Below, in pieces: positions 1 through 10,359 of a DNA stretch of 64,000 nt. This DNA is from Candidatus Amoebophilus asiaticus 5a2 (GTDB taxonomy: Bacteria; Bacteroidota; Bacteroidia; Cytophagales; Amoebophilaceae): assembly GCF_000020565.1 (NCBI RefSeq), contig NC_010830.1, positions 662,001 through 726,000 of the forward strand. The letters run 5' to 3'. Made by a program: the position numbers and the translations under genes. Under the pieces are notes generated by a model. It had not been told where the DNA came from. It did no database searches and saw only the letters and a program-made list of their open reading frames with translations. The first letter of the stretch is position 1, and each line of letters opens with the position of its first letter.

Positions 1-219
1 TTTCCTATTGGCTTATACTTTAGTGGAGCTATATCAGTCCCATTAGAAAAAGTGACCACTTCTGCTGCTGAAGACGAAAAGCCATTGAATCAACAAACGT
101 TGAATGGGGAGTACATCAATCAACATACCAAGGTTTCATTAGATGATTTATTTTCAGTTACCATTGGGTTAGACATGATTAGCTTGTATAAGTACATTCA
201 CAAGGACGATTTTATTTAA
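1..219 (+). CDS. C-terminal end of an unrecognised protein (partial)
   Basis: An open frame enters from the left edge and ends with TAA at 217-219, giving 72 visible residues that finish in a mixed hydrophobic/charged tail (LYKYIHKDDFI). I do not recognise a family and no motif stands out. The next gene starts 25 bases later on the same strand, so the two may be co-transcribed. The continuous frame and close spacing are the only support. Confidence 0.55.
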   Translation, partial: FPIGLYFSGAISVPLEKVTTSAAEDEKPLNQQTLNGEYINQHTKVSLDDLFSVTIGLDMISLYKYIHKDDFI

Positions 220-244
220 TAATATCTATCTAAACAAGTAATTT

Positions 245-2104
245 ATGAACACATTAACTAGATTATTTACTCAGCTATTTTTTGTAAATCTTATCATGTT
301 TGTGCCTACACAGGCTTCTACTTTGCAGAATATATCTCCTACTACTGATGAAACTATATCATCAGATAAACCTAAAGAGCCCCGCACTGTTGTCTTGCAG
401 GTCCCATTGGACAAGCATGGGGTTGTGACAGTTCACCTTACCCCTACGGAGAAAGAAAAACTCAAGGATTATTTAGATACTACTTCTATGGATAAATTCT
501 TAGCAACACTCCTGGAAGCCATTAGGGATAAAGAATTAACCATCAGGAATGCGGCTAGAGATGCCATGTCTCATCTATTTGTAACAGAACCTAGCTTAGC
601 AAATACTAAAACCCTCCAACTAATAGGAAAACACTTCTTGCAAGGAGATGCCGATCTATGGTTGTGCCAAGGCTTAGATGTACTCACAAGCTTTGCAGAA
701 AGGAATCATAAATTAGCTCCTGCCGGGGTTAAACTGGGGTTTAAGATTATTGAAAAGCAAATGATTGCCAAACGACCTGTCGGCTTGAACAATGAAATGG
801 CACTTCTTTTTTTTATTTCAAAAGCAATAACCTTTAACCCTAATTGCGTTTCTACACTCATACAAATAGCTGAAAAAGATATGAAAGTTTCCCAAGAGGA
901 TAGAAACGGATATTATCGGTACTTAATCTTATTCATGTTGGGTGCTGTTGAGCCTCTCAAAGTCATCGAAAAGAATCCAGCATATATTCAAGCTCTTTTT
1001 AAGATATCCTTTACATACTACCCAGATCATAGTAATAACGTCAACTTTACAATCAAGGATTTATTTAGTAAAGTTGAAAAAATGAATCCTGCATACAGCA
1101 AAGATATATTTGAAACCTTACTGCATAAGACAAGAACACAGATCAAACGAAAAGAATTCAACGAGATTATTCTAACCATTAACAAGTTGAGTTTAATGGT
1201 ATCTGTAAACGCCGCTTATGCCCCTGAAGTACTACCAGTAGCTCTCCAATTGCTGCAAAGCAACGTACTAATGAGTACAAGGTCTTTTCCTATTCTAGCT
1301 AGTATTGTTGACATCAAGTATGATACCTACGATCAACAGGTATTTCATGCCTTGTTAAAAGAGATAGCAGTGAAAGAGAAACAGGATGACTTAACAATGC
1401 CTACCATGCTACTCATATTGCGGACGCTGATAGAGCGTCATCCAGCCTTAGCCAAAGAGGCAATAATTCCTGTCAGTCAACTCGTTACGATTCTTGATTA
1501 TGACTATAAGCATTCACCCAAGCTAAAAACTTTAGCATCTATTATAAAGACTGATCCAACCACTTTACCTCAAGCTTTGAAAGTAGCCAACCAAAAACTA
1601 GCAAGCACAGATGATCTAGTTTGCTCAAATGGCTTAGCACTGCTGACCTTCCTTGCCGGTAAGGATCCTGCTCATTATGAGCCTATCTTCCAGCTAGCTG
1701 CTGATTTGGTAACAAATAAAAATTGGAGAGTTCGTTTTCATGCTTTGCGTGTTGTTGAAGTCTTAGTAGGACTATATCCTGCTTGTGAACAAAGAACAGT
1801 TAGCATAGCTAGCCAAGCTTTTCAAGATAAGGAAATAATAGCACGAAAACGTGTCCTGTTTATCCTGCAAGCCTTAGTAAAGGCAAATACAACTTATATA
1901 CCGCAGGTATGTGAGATTGCTAGACAAGCTGTACAAGATAGAAATGAGGAAATAAGAAGGTTGAATATCAGTTTGTTAGCAGCCATCTTGCAAGCTGAGC
2001 CTAGTTATGCACAAGAGCCAAGTTTTAAGTCTATCCTAGAGCAGGCTCAACTTGATAAAAACAAAGACATACGTAAGTTAGCGGACAATTTATCATCTAC
2101 CTAA
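245..2104 (+). CDS. Secreted HEAT-like helical repeat protein
   Basis: A 619-residue protein. Residues 1-25 form a hydrophobic signal peptide ending near TQAS, without a lipobox cysteine, so export to the periplasm or beyond is likely. The rest is built of paired helices with recurring alanine/leucine spacing and phrases such as 'RNAARDAMSHL', 'RFHALRVVEVLVG' and 'IRRLNISLLAAIL', typical of HEAT/ARM-like solenoids. A short beta-like stretch after the signal peptide (TVVLQVPLDKHGVVTVHL) precedes the solenoid. No catalytic residues are visible. A protein-binding scaffold role is inferred from the fold type. It follows closely on the partial gene at the window edge. Confidence 0.7.
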   Translation: MNTLTRLFTQLFFVNLIMFVPTQASTLQNISPTTDETISSDKPKEPRTVVLQVPLDKHGVVTVHLTPTEKEKLKDYLDTTSMDKFLATLLEAIRDKELTIRNAARDAMSHLFVTEPSLANTKTLQLIGKHFLQGDADLWLCQGLDVLTSFAERNHKLAPAGVKLGFKIIEKQMIAKRPVGLNNEMALLFFISKAITFNPNCVSTLIQIAEKDMKVSQEDRNGYYRYLILFMLGAVEPLKVIEKNPAYIQALFKISFTYYPDHSNNVNFTIKDLFSKVEKMNPAYSKDIFETLLHKTRTQIKRKEFNEIILTINKLSLMVSVNAAYAPEVLPVALQLLQSNVLMSTRSFPILASIVDIKYDTYDQQVFHALLKEIAVKEKQDDLTMPTMLLILRTLIERHPALAKEAIIPVSQLVTILDYDYKHSPKLKTLASIIKTDPTTLPQALKVANQKLASTDDLVCSNGLALLTFLAGKDPAHYEPIFQLAADLVTNKNWRVRFHALRVVEVLVGLYPACEQRTVSIASQAFQDKEIIARKRVLFILQALVKANTTYIPQVCEIARQAVQDRNEEIRRLNISLLAAILQAEPSYAQEPSFKSILEQAQLDKNKDIRKLADNLSST

Positions 2105-2338
2105 TCTATAGCAAGCAGGCGAATGATACCTGCATAACCTACCTCAGAAGGTAACTCATGCGCCAGGCTAGGCAGAAGTAGTGGTGGTGTCAGGGCTTAT
2201 GTACTGACACAATAATACCTATTTTAGTTTTAGAGACATGGGATTTAGGTGGCGCAATGCAGATGTGTTGATACTCGGTGGAAATGCGATGTCTAAAACA
2301 GCAGATCGGTTGTTAGCAGCGTAGAAGTGGCTCGATCT

Positions 2339-3412
2339 TTAAGCTTGATAAGCTTTTGCCTTGATGCTAGCAGACTTTAACTGGCCACAAGCTGCCATGA
2401 TATCTTCTCCTCTAGGAGTCCTAACAGGTGCTATATATCCTGCTTTTTCTATAATAGCAGCAAATTGCTTGATATTTGACTCTGTTGAGCACTCAAGCTC
2501 GGTTCCTGGCCATGGATTAAATGGGATCAAGTTGATCTTGGCAGGTATGCCTTTGATCAAGTCTACTAATTTTTTAGCATCAGCTGGACTGTCATTGACG
2601 CCCTTGAGCATTACGTATTCAAATGTAATTTTTCTACATCCTGTTATTGATGCATAGTCTCTACAGGCTTGGAGTAATTCGTTAATAGGATATTTTTTAT
2701 TGATGGGTACTAGGTGATTACGCAATTCGTCTGTTACAGCATGTAGAGATATAGCTAGGTTAACACCTAATTCTTCGGCACAACGTTTAATCTGAGGAAC
2801 TATACCTGAAGTAGACAAGGTAATCTTTTTCCGAGAGATATCAAGCCCTTGCGGGTGCATCATAATCTGGATAGCTTTAGCTACTTGCTCATAGTTAAGG
2901 AGCGGTTCACCCATTCCCATCATCACGATATTATTAATTTTTCTGGTAGGAGCATGAGAGGGCCAATCTTGGAGTACATCTTTTGCATGAAGCAGCTGGG
3001 CTACTATTTCGCCTGCCCTGAGGTTACGTACCAATGGTTGTGTACCTGTGTGGCAAAACTTACAGTTTAATGTACACCCTACTTGAGAAGAGATACACAG
3101 GGTACTGCGGGTTTGCTCGGGTATCCACACCGTTTCTACCTCATTGGCATCGCTGAAGGCAAGTAACCACTTTATTGTCTTATCTTTTGAAATAAGCACT
3201 TGATGTTCTTGGGTACGTTCCAAACTATAATGTAGGCCTAGGGTCTCTCTGAATAACAAGGGTACATTATTCATGGTTGAAAAGGATTGTGCGCCTAGCT
3301 GATATACCCATCTCCATACCTGGTCTGCACGAAAAGCAGGTTCTTTTAATAGCTCCATGGCTGTGTGTAATTCTTCTATGGTTAAATCAAAGAAATTTTT
3401 TGTAGTACCCAA
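2339..3412 (-). CDS. rlmN: Dual-specificity 23S rRNA/tRNA adenine-C2 methyltransferase RlmN
   Basis: A 357-residue radical-SAM methyltransferase of normal family length. The family methylates A2503 in the 23S peptidyl-transferase centre and A37 of some tRNAs. The CxxxCxxC iron-sulphur motif is visible (CTLNCKFCHTG, about residue 112), followed by the SAM-binding GMGEPL motif, the conserved NLAISLHA segment and, near the end, the catalytic cysteine in MAACGQL. The gene stands alone on the minus strand and converges with the HEAT-like gene. A good Bacteroidetes promoter lies about 50 bases upstream of the start (3460-3490). Confidence 0.96.
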   Translation of the reverse strand: MGTTKNFFDLTIEELHTAMELLKEPAFRADQVWRWVYQLGAQSFSTMNNVPLLFRETLGLHYSLERTQEHQVLISKDKTIKWLLAFSDANEVETVWIPEQTRSTLCISSQVGCTLNCKFCHTGTQPLVRNLRAGEIVAQLLHAKDVLQDWPSHAPTRKINNIVMMGMGEPLLNYEQVAKAIQIMMHPQGLDISRKKITLSTSGIVPQIKRCAEELGVNLAISLHAVTDELRNHLVPINKKYPINELLQACRDYASITGCRKITFEYVMLKGVNDSPADAKKLVDLIKGIPAKINLIPFNPWPGTELECSTESNIKQFAAIIEKAGYIAPVRTPRGEDIMAACGQLKSASIKAKAYQA

Positions 3413-3459
3413 CAGTAAAAATGGTTTAAAAGAGTTAAGCTATCCAAGTAGAATAATGG

Positions 3460-3490
3460 CAAAGTTAGCTAAAATGGCCTTAAAAACAAA
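3460..3490 (-). promoter_or_regulatory. Bacteroidetes-type promoter of rlmN
   Basis: On the minus strand a TTTG box (3487-3490) is followed after 19 bases by TAACTTTG (3460-3467). This matches the Bacteroidetes primary sigma consensus TTTG-N19-21-TAnnTTTG and sits about 48 bases before the rlmN start codon. Confidence 0.6.
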
Positions 3491-3976
3491 TGGCCTTTTT
3501 AGAATGGCAACTGCTTTACCAAGCAGTCAGATAACTCTACACTAAGGAACTCTGGGGGGTAGGTAATAGGGTAGGCCTAGATCTATTTGAAACGATATAT
3601 ACTAAAACAAAATGAGAATAAGGATTTAGATAATTTGGAAATTGTCGTTAATCCGGCTTGTCCATAGCCGAAGCTATCCTCTTCCAAGTATCAGTAAAAA
3701 ATTGCATTCATCTAATTACAATAGGTATCTGCATGTCTGTGCAATGTTCTATGAGAAGTGGATTCAACATAGTATGGGTATCTGTATACACTTCATATAA
3801 TCTTATGTGTTAGAATTGGGCTTTTGATACCTTATCAATTTAAAAATAATTTAATACATTCTATCGCAAATTAGATTCTACTCCATAGTTCCACCATCAA
3901 CAAATACGCTCAACTCCTAGCAGTTAAAGAAATTTGACTTTACTTTTACAGAGATTAAATACAGGCGGCCAATATA
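3491..3976. other. Intergenic stretch, no gene seen
   Basis: About 490 AT-rich bases between the divergent rlmN and the gene at 3977. I see stop codons in every frame and no tRNA, repeat or mobile-element remnant. It should contain the promoter of the downstream gene, but I could not pin it down. Confidence 0.5.
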
Positions 3977-5725
3977 ATGTTTAAAAAGCTATTTTATACA
4001 AAATCTGTTTTCCTATTGCTTACCTTATCTGCGTATAGCTACGCAGTTGATGCAGCAACATACCAATTAGAAACCTATAAACACGCGAAAAAATATTACA
4101 AGAAAGGAGATCATCAAGCTTGCCAGAAACTCTTAACCCCTTTATTAGAATCTCCTTTGGAGACTTCTATTATACCTTACGCATACTTTTTCTATGCCTT
4201 ATCAGCCTATCGCCAATCTATGCCTGAAGTAGCTGAGCTAACCTTTAATAAGCTCATACAATACTATTCAAATTGGTCCCAACGAAATGAGGTTTTGTAC
4301 TGGCTTGCACAGCTGCGGTTTGAACAAAAAGATTATATAACAGCTTTTTACTATTTAAAGCAAATTAAAGATAATTCACTAGATACAGCGATCGGCCGAA
4401 TGAAGGACTATTTTCTTGCACAAACGGAAGATGTAAATCTGTTAGACATACTATTAAGGCATTACCCAACTGATATAACTGTAGCAAAAGCATGGTTATA
4501 TAGGCAAAGTCAGCTGCCGTTTATGAAGCAAGATGGTAAGCATATTGAGGAAGTAGCCCAAAGATTGGATCTAACTAACCAGCTTTATGATCCGTTACGT
4601 GAGCTTACTTCAATAAAAAAAGCTAGCTATCATGTAGCTGTTTTACTTCCTTTTTTCATTAATGAAGTAAACTATGAAGAAAAAACTAGTAACCAGTTTG
4701 TCCTAGATTTATATAAAGGAATCCAAGCTGCCACGGAGAAATTGTATCAAGAAGGCATTCATATAATATTGCATGCTTATGATACTCAAAAGAGCGCTAC
4801 TGTAACAGCACATCTGTTAGATCAAGAGGAAATGAAATATATGGATCTAATTATTGGGCCACTTTATGCCAATACTATTCCATTAGTGTCAGAGTTTGCA
4901 AGAAAATATGGTATTAATGTATTCAATCCTCTTTCTGTTAATTCCTATGCTGTAGGAAACAACCCTTTTGTATACTTGCTAAAGCCTAGTTTAGAAACAC
5001 AAGCTAAGCAGGCAGCTTATTTTACACAGCAATATGCAGATCTTTCTCAAGCACAAATAGGTATTATCTATGGTACTGCTCCAGAAGATTTACTTAAAGC
5101 AAGCATTTACAAAGAGTATATGGAGGAATATATAGGGAAAGAAATAGATTTAATATTAGAGTTTCAGCCTCAAACATCACAGCAATTTTTAAGCATGTTT
5201 AGAGGAGCAAGCAATAATGTACAGATAAAAACAGCAGATCAAGCAGTCCAGCTAAATAAATGTGTTTTAGATAACCTTACACACATATATATAGCCTCAC
5301 AAGATGAATTAATTATAGCAAATATCTTAAGTGCTATTCAGATTAGAAAGTTAAAACCCCATATTATAGGCGATGAGGCTTGGCTAAAAAAGTCTTCTGT
5401 TACTTTAGACCAACTACAGCGGCTTAAAATAAGCTTTCTTGCACCAGATTACATCGATTATAACCGAGAAAGTTTACATACTTTTAGACAAGATTATTAT
5501 AATCAATTTGGTGTTTTCCCTAACTATTACGCAGAAGTAGGCTATGATATGATGTCATTTTTAGGAAACATGTTATCGCAGCATGGTATATACTTTCAAA
5601 AGCATTGGGGACTAGAGACTTTCGAAGGGCAAATTTTTTCAGGATTCTCTTATGGTAAACATCATGATAATCAACACATACCTATCATAAAGTTTGAGAA
5701 GTCAAAGTTTATAGTTTGTAATTAA
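3977..5725 (+). CDS. TPR plus periplasmic-binding-fold protein (LpoA-like architecture)
   Basis: A 582-residue exported protein. Residues 1-27 are a signal peptide (hydrophobic core, cleavage near SYAVDA). Residues 30-200 contain tetratricopeptide-like helices (AKKYYKKGDHQACQ, YWLAQLRFEQKDY). From about residue 215 (YHVAVLLPFF) the chain has the type I periplasmic-binding fold seen in branched-chain amino acid receptors, including the DLYKGIQAA and DLIIGPLYA segments. This order, helical repeats then a binding-protein fold, is that of LpoA-type penicillin-binding-protein activators and related Bacteroidetes proteins. No permease or ATPase gene is adjacent, which argues against an ordinary ABC uptake receptor. 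Ligand and partner are unknown. Confidence 0.7.
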   Translation: MFKKLFYTKSVFLLLTLSAYSYAVDAATYQLETYKHAKKYYKKGDHQACQKLLTPLLESPLETSIIPYAYFFYALSAYRQSMPEVAELTFNKLIQYYSNWSQRNEVLYWLAQLRFEQKDYITAFYYLKQIKDNSLDTAIGRMKDYFLAQTEDVNLLDILLRHYPTDITVAKAWLYRQSQLPFMKQDGKHIEEVAQRLDLTNQLYDPLRELTSIKKASYHVAVLLPFFINEVNYEEKTSNQFVLDLYKGIQAATEKLYQEGIHIILHAYDTQKSATVTAHLLDQEEMKYMDLIIGPLYANTIPLVSEFARKYGINVFNPLSVNSYAVGNNPFVYLLKPSLETQAKQAAYFTQQYADLSQAQIGIIYGTAPEDLLKASIYKEYMEEYIGKEIDLILEFQPQTSQQFLSMFRGASNNVQIKTADQAVQLNKCVLDNLTHIYIASQDELIIANILSAIQIRKLKPHIIGDEAWLKKSSVTLDQLQRLKISFLAPDYIDYNRESLHTFRQDYYNQFGVFPNYYAEVGYDMMSFLGNMLSQHGIYFQKHWGLETFEGQIFSGFSYGKHHDNQHIPIIKFEKSKFIVCN

Positions 5726-5861
5726 TGGAGCGTCTCATTTACAAGTATATTTTAATTAGCATAGGCTAACTTTATATTGAGTAAAAGGTTTTAACTTGAT
5801 GCTGCAATTAGATATGTAAACTATATCACACAGCAGACTGTAGGTATAACCATTTAGCCAT

Positions 5862-8360
5862 ATGTCAAGTAATATACATAGAGACAGCCCAGGATATTTT
5901 GCAGAACTTATTCTGCCTTTGCCTATAGCTAAGCTGCTGACTTATGGCATTCCTTTAAATTTAGTTGATATTGTTAAGCAAGGAAGTCGGGTTATTGTAT
6001 CACTTGGCAAAAAAAAGATATTAACAGGTATTGTAAATAAGATACATCAAAGAGCACCTAACCATCCTGCCAAGAATATTATTGATGTGTTAGATGAGGA
6101 GCCTATTGTTAATACCTACCAACTAGCACTATTTCATTGGATAGCACAATATTACATGTGCTCCGTAGGTGACGTGGTTAAAGCCGCACTTCCCAGTGGA
6201 TTTAAATTAAGTAGTCAATCAAAAATTTATTTGCATCCTGCTTTTGAAGAAGATAGTATTCCTCTATTAGAAAATGAGCAGTTGATTGTAGCAACTTTAA
6301 AAAATGGAAAGCCATTATCGTACCAGCAAATAGAGCAGTTAATCGGGCAGAAAGAGGCCTACAAACAACTTAAAAAGCTTATACATAAGGAAATAATTAT
6401 ACTGGTAGAGGAATTACAAGAAAAGTATGCACCCAAAAAAGAAAAACAAATTGCCCTCAATAAAAATTTTGTAGATAATACTGCTGAGCTTCAAGCTCTT
6501 TTTGAAAAATTAGAGAAGAAGCCTAAACAATTAGATGTGTTGCTGCAGTATATGGCACTTGTCTCGACCAATCTGCCAGAACAAACACAAAGCTATTTTA
6601 TAGCCAAGAAGCAACTATTAGAAAAAGATGTATCTAGTGCTGCCTTACAAAAACTGATTCAACAAGATATTCTAATAGAAAAGGCTGTCATCATATCTAG
6701 GCTAGCACAGCTAAAAGCTGTAGCAACACCTCACACAACACTTAGCCCAGCACAAACACAAGCTTTACTATCAATAGAAAACCACTTTAAAACTAAAAAT
6801 ACTGCTTTGTTACATGGCATTACGGGCAGTGGAAAAACAGAAATATATGTTCGCTTGATTCAGTCGGTTCTAGAACAGGATGGGCAAGTTCTTTATCTAT
6901 TACCTGAAATAGGGTTGGCTACACAAATTGTGCAACGGTTAAATAAAATATTTGGTAATAAAATGGGTGTTTACCATTCCAAATATGCTAGCAATGAGAG
7001 AGTAGAAATCTGGAATAACGTATTGCAAAATAATGTTCAATTAGTTATAGGCGCACGTTCTGCTTTATTTTTACCTTTCGATAGGTTGCAGCTTATTATT
7101 GTTGATGAAGAGCACGAAACAGCCTATAAACAGCTAGATGCCATTCCACGGTACCATGCACGTGATGCAGCACTTATGCTAGCCACCTTTCATCAGGCGA
7201 AGGTACTGCTGGGTTCTGCTACGCCAGCCATTGAAACATACTATAATGCACAGCAAGGAAAATATGGCTTAGTAAAGCTTACAGAAAGATTTAATCAGAC
7301 TCCCTTGCCTCGTATTGAGTTAGTTAATTTACGTACCGAACAACAACGAAAAGGGATTCAAGGAGAGTTTACTAGTATTCTACTACAAAAATTAGAATCT
7401 ATACTTCAGCAGCAAGAACAAGCCATTATATTTCAGAATAGGAGAGGTTATGCTTCTTACTTATTATGTCAGACTTGTGCTGAAGTACCAACCTGCCAGC
7501 AGTGTTCTGTAAGCCTTACATACCATCAGTTTAGAGATGCTTTAGTTTGTCACTATTGTGGTTTTCATTGCAAGGTACCACCTTTATGTCCAGTATGTGA
7601 TGCTCCCACTTTAAAAAATGTAGGGTTTGGAACAGAAAAGATAGAAGAAACGCTACAGCACTTTTTTCCTAATAAGCGTGTACAACGTATGGATTTAGAT
7701 ACTACCAGGCGTAAACATAGCTATGAGCAAATTATTGACAATTTAGAAAGTGGTCAAACCGATATATTGGTAGGCACACAAATGATTACAAAAGGGTTAG
7801 ACTTTGGGCAAGTATCTTTAGTAGGTGTATTAGATGTAGATAGGCTACTATATTTTCCAGACTTTAGAGCCAATGAGCGTTGCTTTCAACTAATTACACA
7901 AGTAAGTGGCCGGGCAGGAAGAAGGGGTAAGCAAGGGCAAGTACTTATTCAAACTACAAATCCACAGCTTCCCATCTTACAAGATATTATTAATTATGAT
8001 TATGAGCAGATGTACACCCAAGAACTGGGGGAACGTCAAAAATTTCGTTATCCTCCATATATAAGGTTGATAAAAATAACTTGTCAGCATACCAATGAGC
8101 GTTTGGTAAAAGAATGTGCCCAAGTTCTCGCTGGGTACCTTTGTAAATTAGTGAGTGAGGATAATATCTTAGGGCCACAAGCGCCACTGGTAGCCAAAGT
8201 CAGAAATCAGTATCGTATAGATACTTGGGTAAAGCTTGCAAAATCATCGGAACCTGTACTGCTGGCTATTAAGCAACAGATTCAGCAAGCAACTAAAAGC
8301 TTAACATCCGAGAAGCAATTTAGACAGATCAGAATTATATTTGATGTAGATCCGATATAG
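5862..8360 (+). CDS. priA: Primosomal protein N' (replication restart helicase PriA)
   Basis: An 832-residue superfamily 2 DNA helicase that recognises abandoned replication forks and reloads the replicative helicase. The N-terminal DNA-binding region starts with YFAELILPLPI, Walker A is GITGSGKTEIY (about residue 320) and Walker B is VDEEH. A zinc region of eight cysteines in four CxxC-type pairs lies near residues 550-580. Helicase motifs V and VI are MITKGLDFG and QVSGRAGR. Length and domain order are normal for Bacteroidetes PriA. tRNA-Pro follows 99 bases downstream. Confidence 0.96.
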   Translation: MSSNIHRDSPGYFAELILPLPIAKLLTYGIPLNLVDIVKQGSRVIVSLGKKKILTGIVNKIHQRAPNHPAKNIIDVLDEEPIVNTYQLALFHWIAQYYMCSVGDVVKAALPSGFKLSSQSKIYLHPAFEEDSIPLLENEQLIVATLKNGKPLSYQQIEQLIGQKEAYKQLKKLIHKEIIILVEELQEKYAPKKEKQIALNKNFVDNTAELQALFEKLEKKPKQLDVLLQYMALVSTNLPEQTQSYFIAKKQLLEKDVSSAALQKLIQQDILIEKAVIISRLAQLKAVATPHTTLSPAQTQALLSIENHFKTKNTALLHGITGSGKTEIYVRLIQSVLEQDGQVLYLLPEIGLATQIVQRLNKIFGNKMGVYHSKYASNERVEIWNNVLQNNVQLVIGARSALFLPFDRLQLIIVDEEHETAYKQLDAIPRYHARDAALMLATFHQAKVLLGSATPAIETYYNAQQGKYGLVKLTERFNQTPLPRIELVNLRTEQQRKGIQGEFTSILLQKLESILQQQEQAIIFQNRRGYASYLLCQTCAEVPTCQQCSVSLTYHQFRDALVCHYCGFHCKVPPLCPVCDAPTLKNVGFGTEKIEETLQHFFPNKRVQRMDLDTTRRKHSYEQIIDNLESGQTDILVGTQMITKGLDFGQVSLVGVLDVDRLLYFPDFRANERCFQLITQVSGRAGRRGKQGQVLIQTTNPQLPILQDIINYDYEQMYTQELGERQKFRYPPYIRLIKITCQHTNERLVKECAQVLAGYLCKLVSEDNILGPQAPLVAKVRNQYRIDTWVKLAKSSEPVLLAIKQQIQQATKSLTSEKQFRQIRIIFDVDPI

Positions 8361-8459
8361 TGTTTTAGTATAAAAACCATATTTATCATCAAGGAGCAAC
8401 ATAAAATTGAAAATTTGTATACAGGATTTTCATGTTTTTGTTACCTTTATCGCTGCCTT

Positions 8460-8534
8460 CGGGATGTGGCGCAGTCCGGTTAGCGCACTCGTTTAGGGTA
8501 CGAGAGGCCGTGGGTTCAAATCCCGCCATCCCGA
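8460..8534 (+). tRNA. tRNA-Pro, anticodon AGG
   Basis: A 75-nt cloverleaf. The acceptor CGGGATG (8460-8466) pairs with CATCCCG (8527-8533), and the discriminator is A. The anticodon stem CTCGT/ACGAG encloses the loop TTAGGGT with AGG at 8495-8497. The T arm is GTGGG-TTCAAAT-CCCGC. The CGGGATG acceptor is characteristic of bacterial proline tRNAs. CCA is not encoded. A34 is unusual for a bacterial tRNA-Pro (see findings). Confidence 0.95.
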
Positions 8535-9019
8535 CTACTTATAATACTTGATTTCTTCTGTATAGCGTTTTGTATCTACCCCGCTAATATATGCAGTTTA
8601 TCAACTATCATACTTTTAAGTAAAGCTTAAGGTATGATGAGATTGTTCTATAGCTTTTGTTATCCTTGATAGCAACTATCTCCTAGCTTGATGTTCCTTT
8701 TTGCTAAAGATTTCTCTGTTTTACGGGTTCTAAAATCATGTATTTCCCCTTTATGTGACTTGTAAACTGTTAGTATCCTATCATCCTATAACTATCTCTG
8801 TTTTAATAGTAGACGTGGGTGTTTGGCATCTACCTCATGGAAGGTATATAATCGCTTACAATTAAACATATATTATCAAAGAAAAATTTGAAGTAAGGAG
8901 AGATGGGATATGAAGTCTAAGGAACCGAAAACATGTGATAAGGATTATACGGGATTAAATGTTCTTTTCTTGCATTTAAGTTAAATAAAAATTACTATGT
9001 GTCCTTGCTAAATAAAAAT
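8535..9019. other. Intergenic stretch, no gene seen
   Basis: About 485 AT-rich bases between tRNA-Pro and the F-box/LRR gene. No open frame of note, repeat or mobile-element trace was recognised. Confidence 0.5.
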
Positions 9020-10341
9020 ATGAAAAAACATTACTCTTTGCCTCTGCCAATAATGGTATGCTTTTTATTGATAAGCTTATTCTTACAAAGCTGTGGAGGT
9101 TCAACCAATCTACCTATTCAAGAAGAAGAAAGAGAACAGATAGAGATAGAAAGCCAAGTATCCATAATAGGAGGAGAAGAGGGGCAAGAAGATACTTCTT
9201 TACCAATTCTTATGCCAGAGCTATGGCAATCATCTTCTCATACTTAGACTTTGAAAATGTACTGGCAGCAAGAGTAGTTAACACTGAATGGAACAAGCTC
9301 ATTACAGGCTTTAGTCAAGCAGGTATAGTGGGTGTGGAGAATAAGCCTTGTCATATTATTGACACAAGGGGCTGGGTAATAAGCAAAGAAATAGATTTTA
9401 AAAAGTTAAAGTTAGAAGATTTGACTCCTACAACCATACCTAGTTTTACTTTTTATTGCTTAATGGGATGTGTCAGAAATTTACCCCAAGAGTATTGGCC
9501 TTATTTACAAAAGGCCAGTGTACATACGATTAATTTAAGGGATAATCAAATAGGAGCTCACGGCGCCGTAGAGTTTGCACACGCTTTACAGGGAACGCAC
9601 GTTCATACGGTTAATTTAGGTATAAACGAAATCGGTGCACGAGGGGCTATAGCATTTGCTAAGCATTTACAGGGAACGTGCGTGCATACGGTTCATTTAA
9701 TATATAATCAAATAGGCGACCAAGGGGTAGAAGGATTTGCTAAGCACCTGCAGGGAACTTGCGTGCATACAGTCTATTTAGGCGAGAATGAAATAGGTGC
9801 TCAGGGAATAGAAGCATTTACTAAACATTTGCAGGGGACACAAGTGCATACGGTTGATTTAGATACAAATGAAATAGGTATTCAAGGCGCAGAAGGATTC
9901 GCGAGGCTCTTACAGGGAACAAACGTTCAGAAGATTAATTTAAGTGGGAATCAAATAGGCGCACAAGGCGCAGAAGCACTTGCTAAACAGTTACAGGGGA
10001 CGCGTGTTCATACGGTTGATTTAAGTTGGAATAGAATAGGGGACCAAGGTGCAGAAGCATTGGCTAAGCACCTGCAGGGAACGCGTGTTCATACGGTTAA
10101 TTTAAGCTGGAATCAAATAGGCGGTCAAGGAGCTATAGAATTTGCTAAGCATTTACAGGGAGCACAGGCGCATACGGTTAATTTGAGATCCAATCAAATA
10201 GGCGCTCAAGGCGCAGAAGGATTTGCGAGGCTCTTGCAGGGGACAAACGTTCATACGGTAGAATTAAGCGAGAATCAAATAGGTCCTGATGTACAAAGGC
10301 TACTCGTAGAACAATATCCGCATATTAAGTGGGGATTTTAA
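9020..10341 (+). pseudogene. F-box / leucine-rich-repeat lipoprotein with a frameshift
   Basis: The first frame (from ATG 9020) encodes a lipoprotein signal peptide with lipobox LQSC, then CGGSTNLPI and an acidic linker up to MPELW. It runs into a stop at 9245-9247. The -1 frame continues the F-box exactly from there (AIIFSYLDFENVLAARVVN...), then encodes ten 28-residue ribonuclease-inhibitor-type leucine-rich repeats (consensus VHTVNLxxNQIGAxGA) to TAA at 10339-10341. One missing G in the TGG codon at 9224-9226 explains the break. F-box plus LRR is a eukaryotic ubiquitin-ligase adaptor architecture known from amoeba symbionts. The repeats remain intact and very similar to each other, so the lesion is recent, or is bypassed by recoding, or is a sequencing error. 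The start at 9020 gives the cleanest signal peptide. Confidence 0.8.
9511..10300 (+). repeat. Ten tandem 84-bp units encoding leucine-rich repeats
   Basis: Ten units of about 84 bp follow one another within the F-box/LRR gene, each containing a version of 'gtgcatacggttaatttaag' and 'caaataggcgctcaagg'. Their similarity at DNA level suggests expansion by unequal recombination. Confidence 0.85.
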
Positions 10342-10359
10342 AATACTAACCATTTATAT

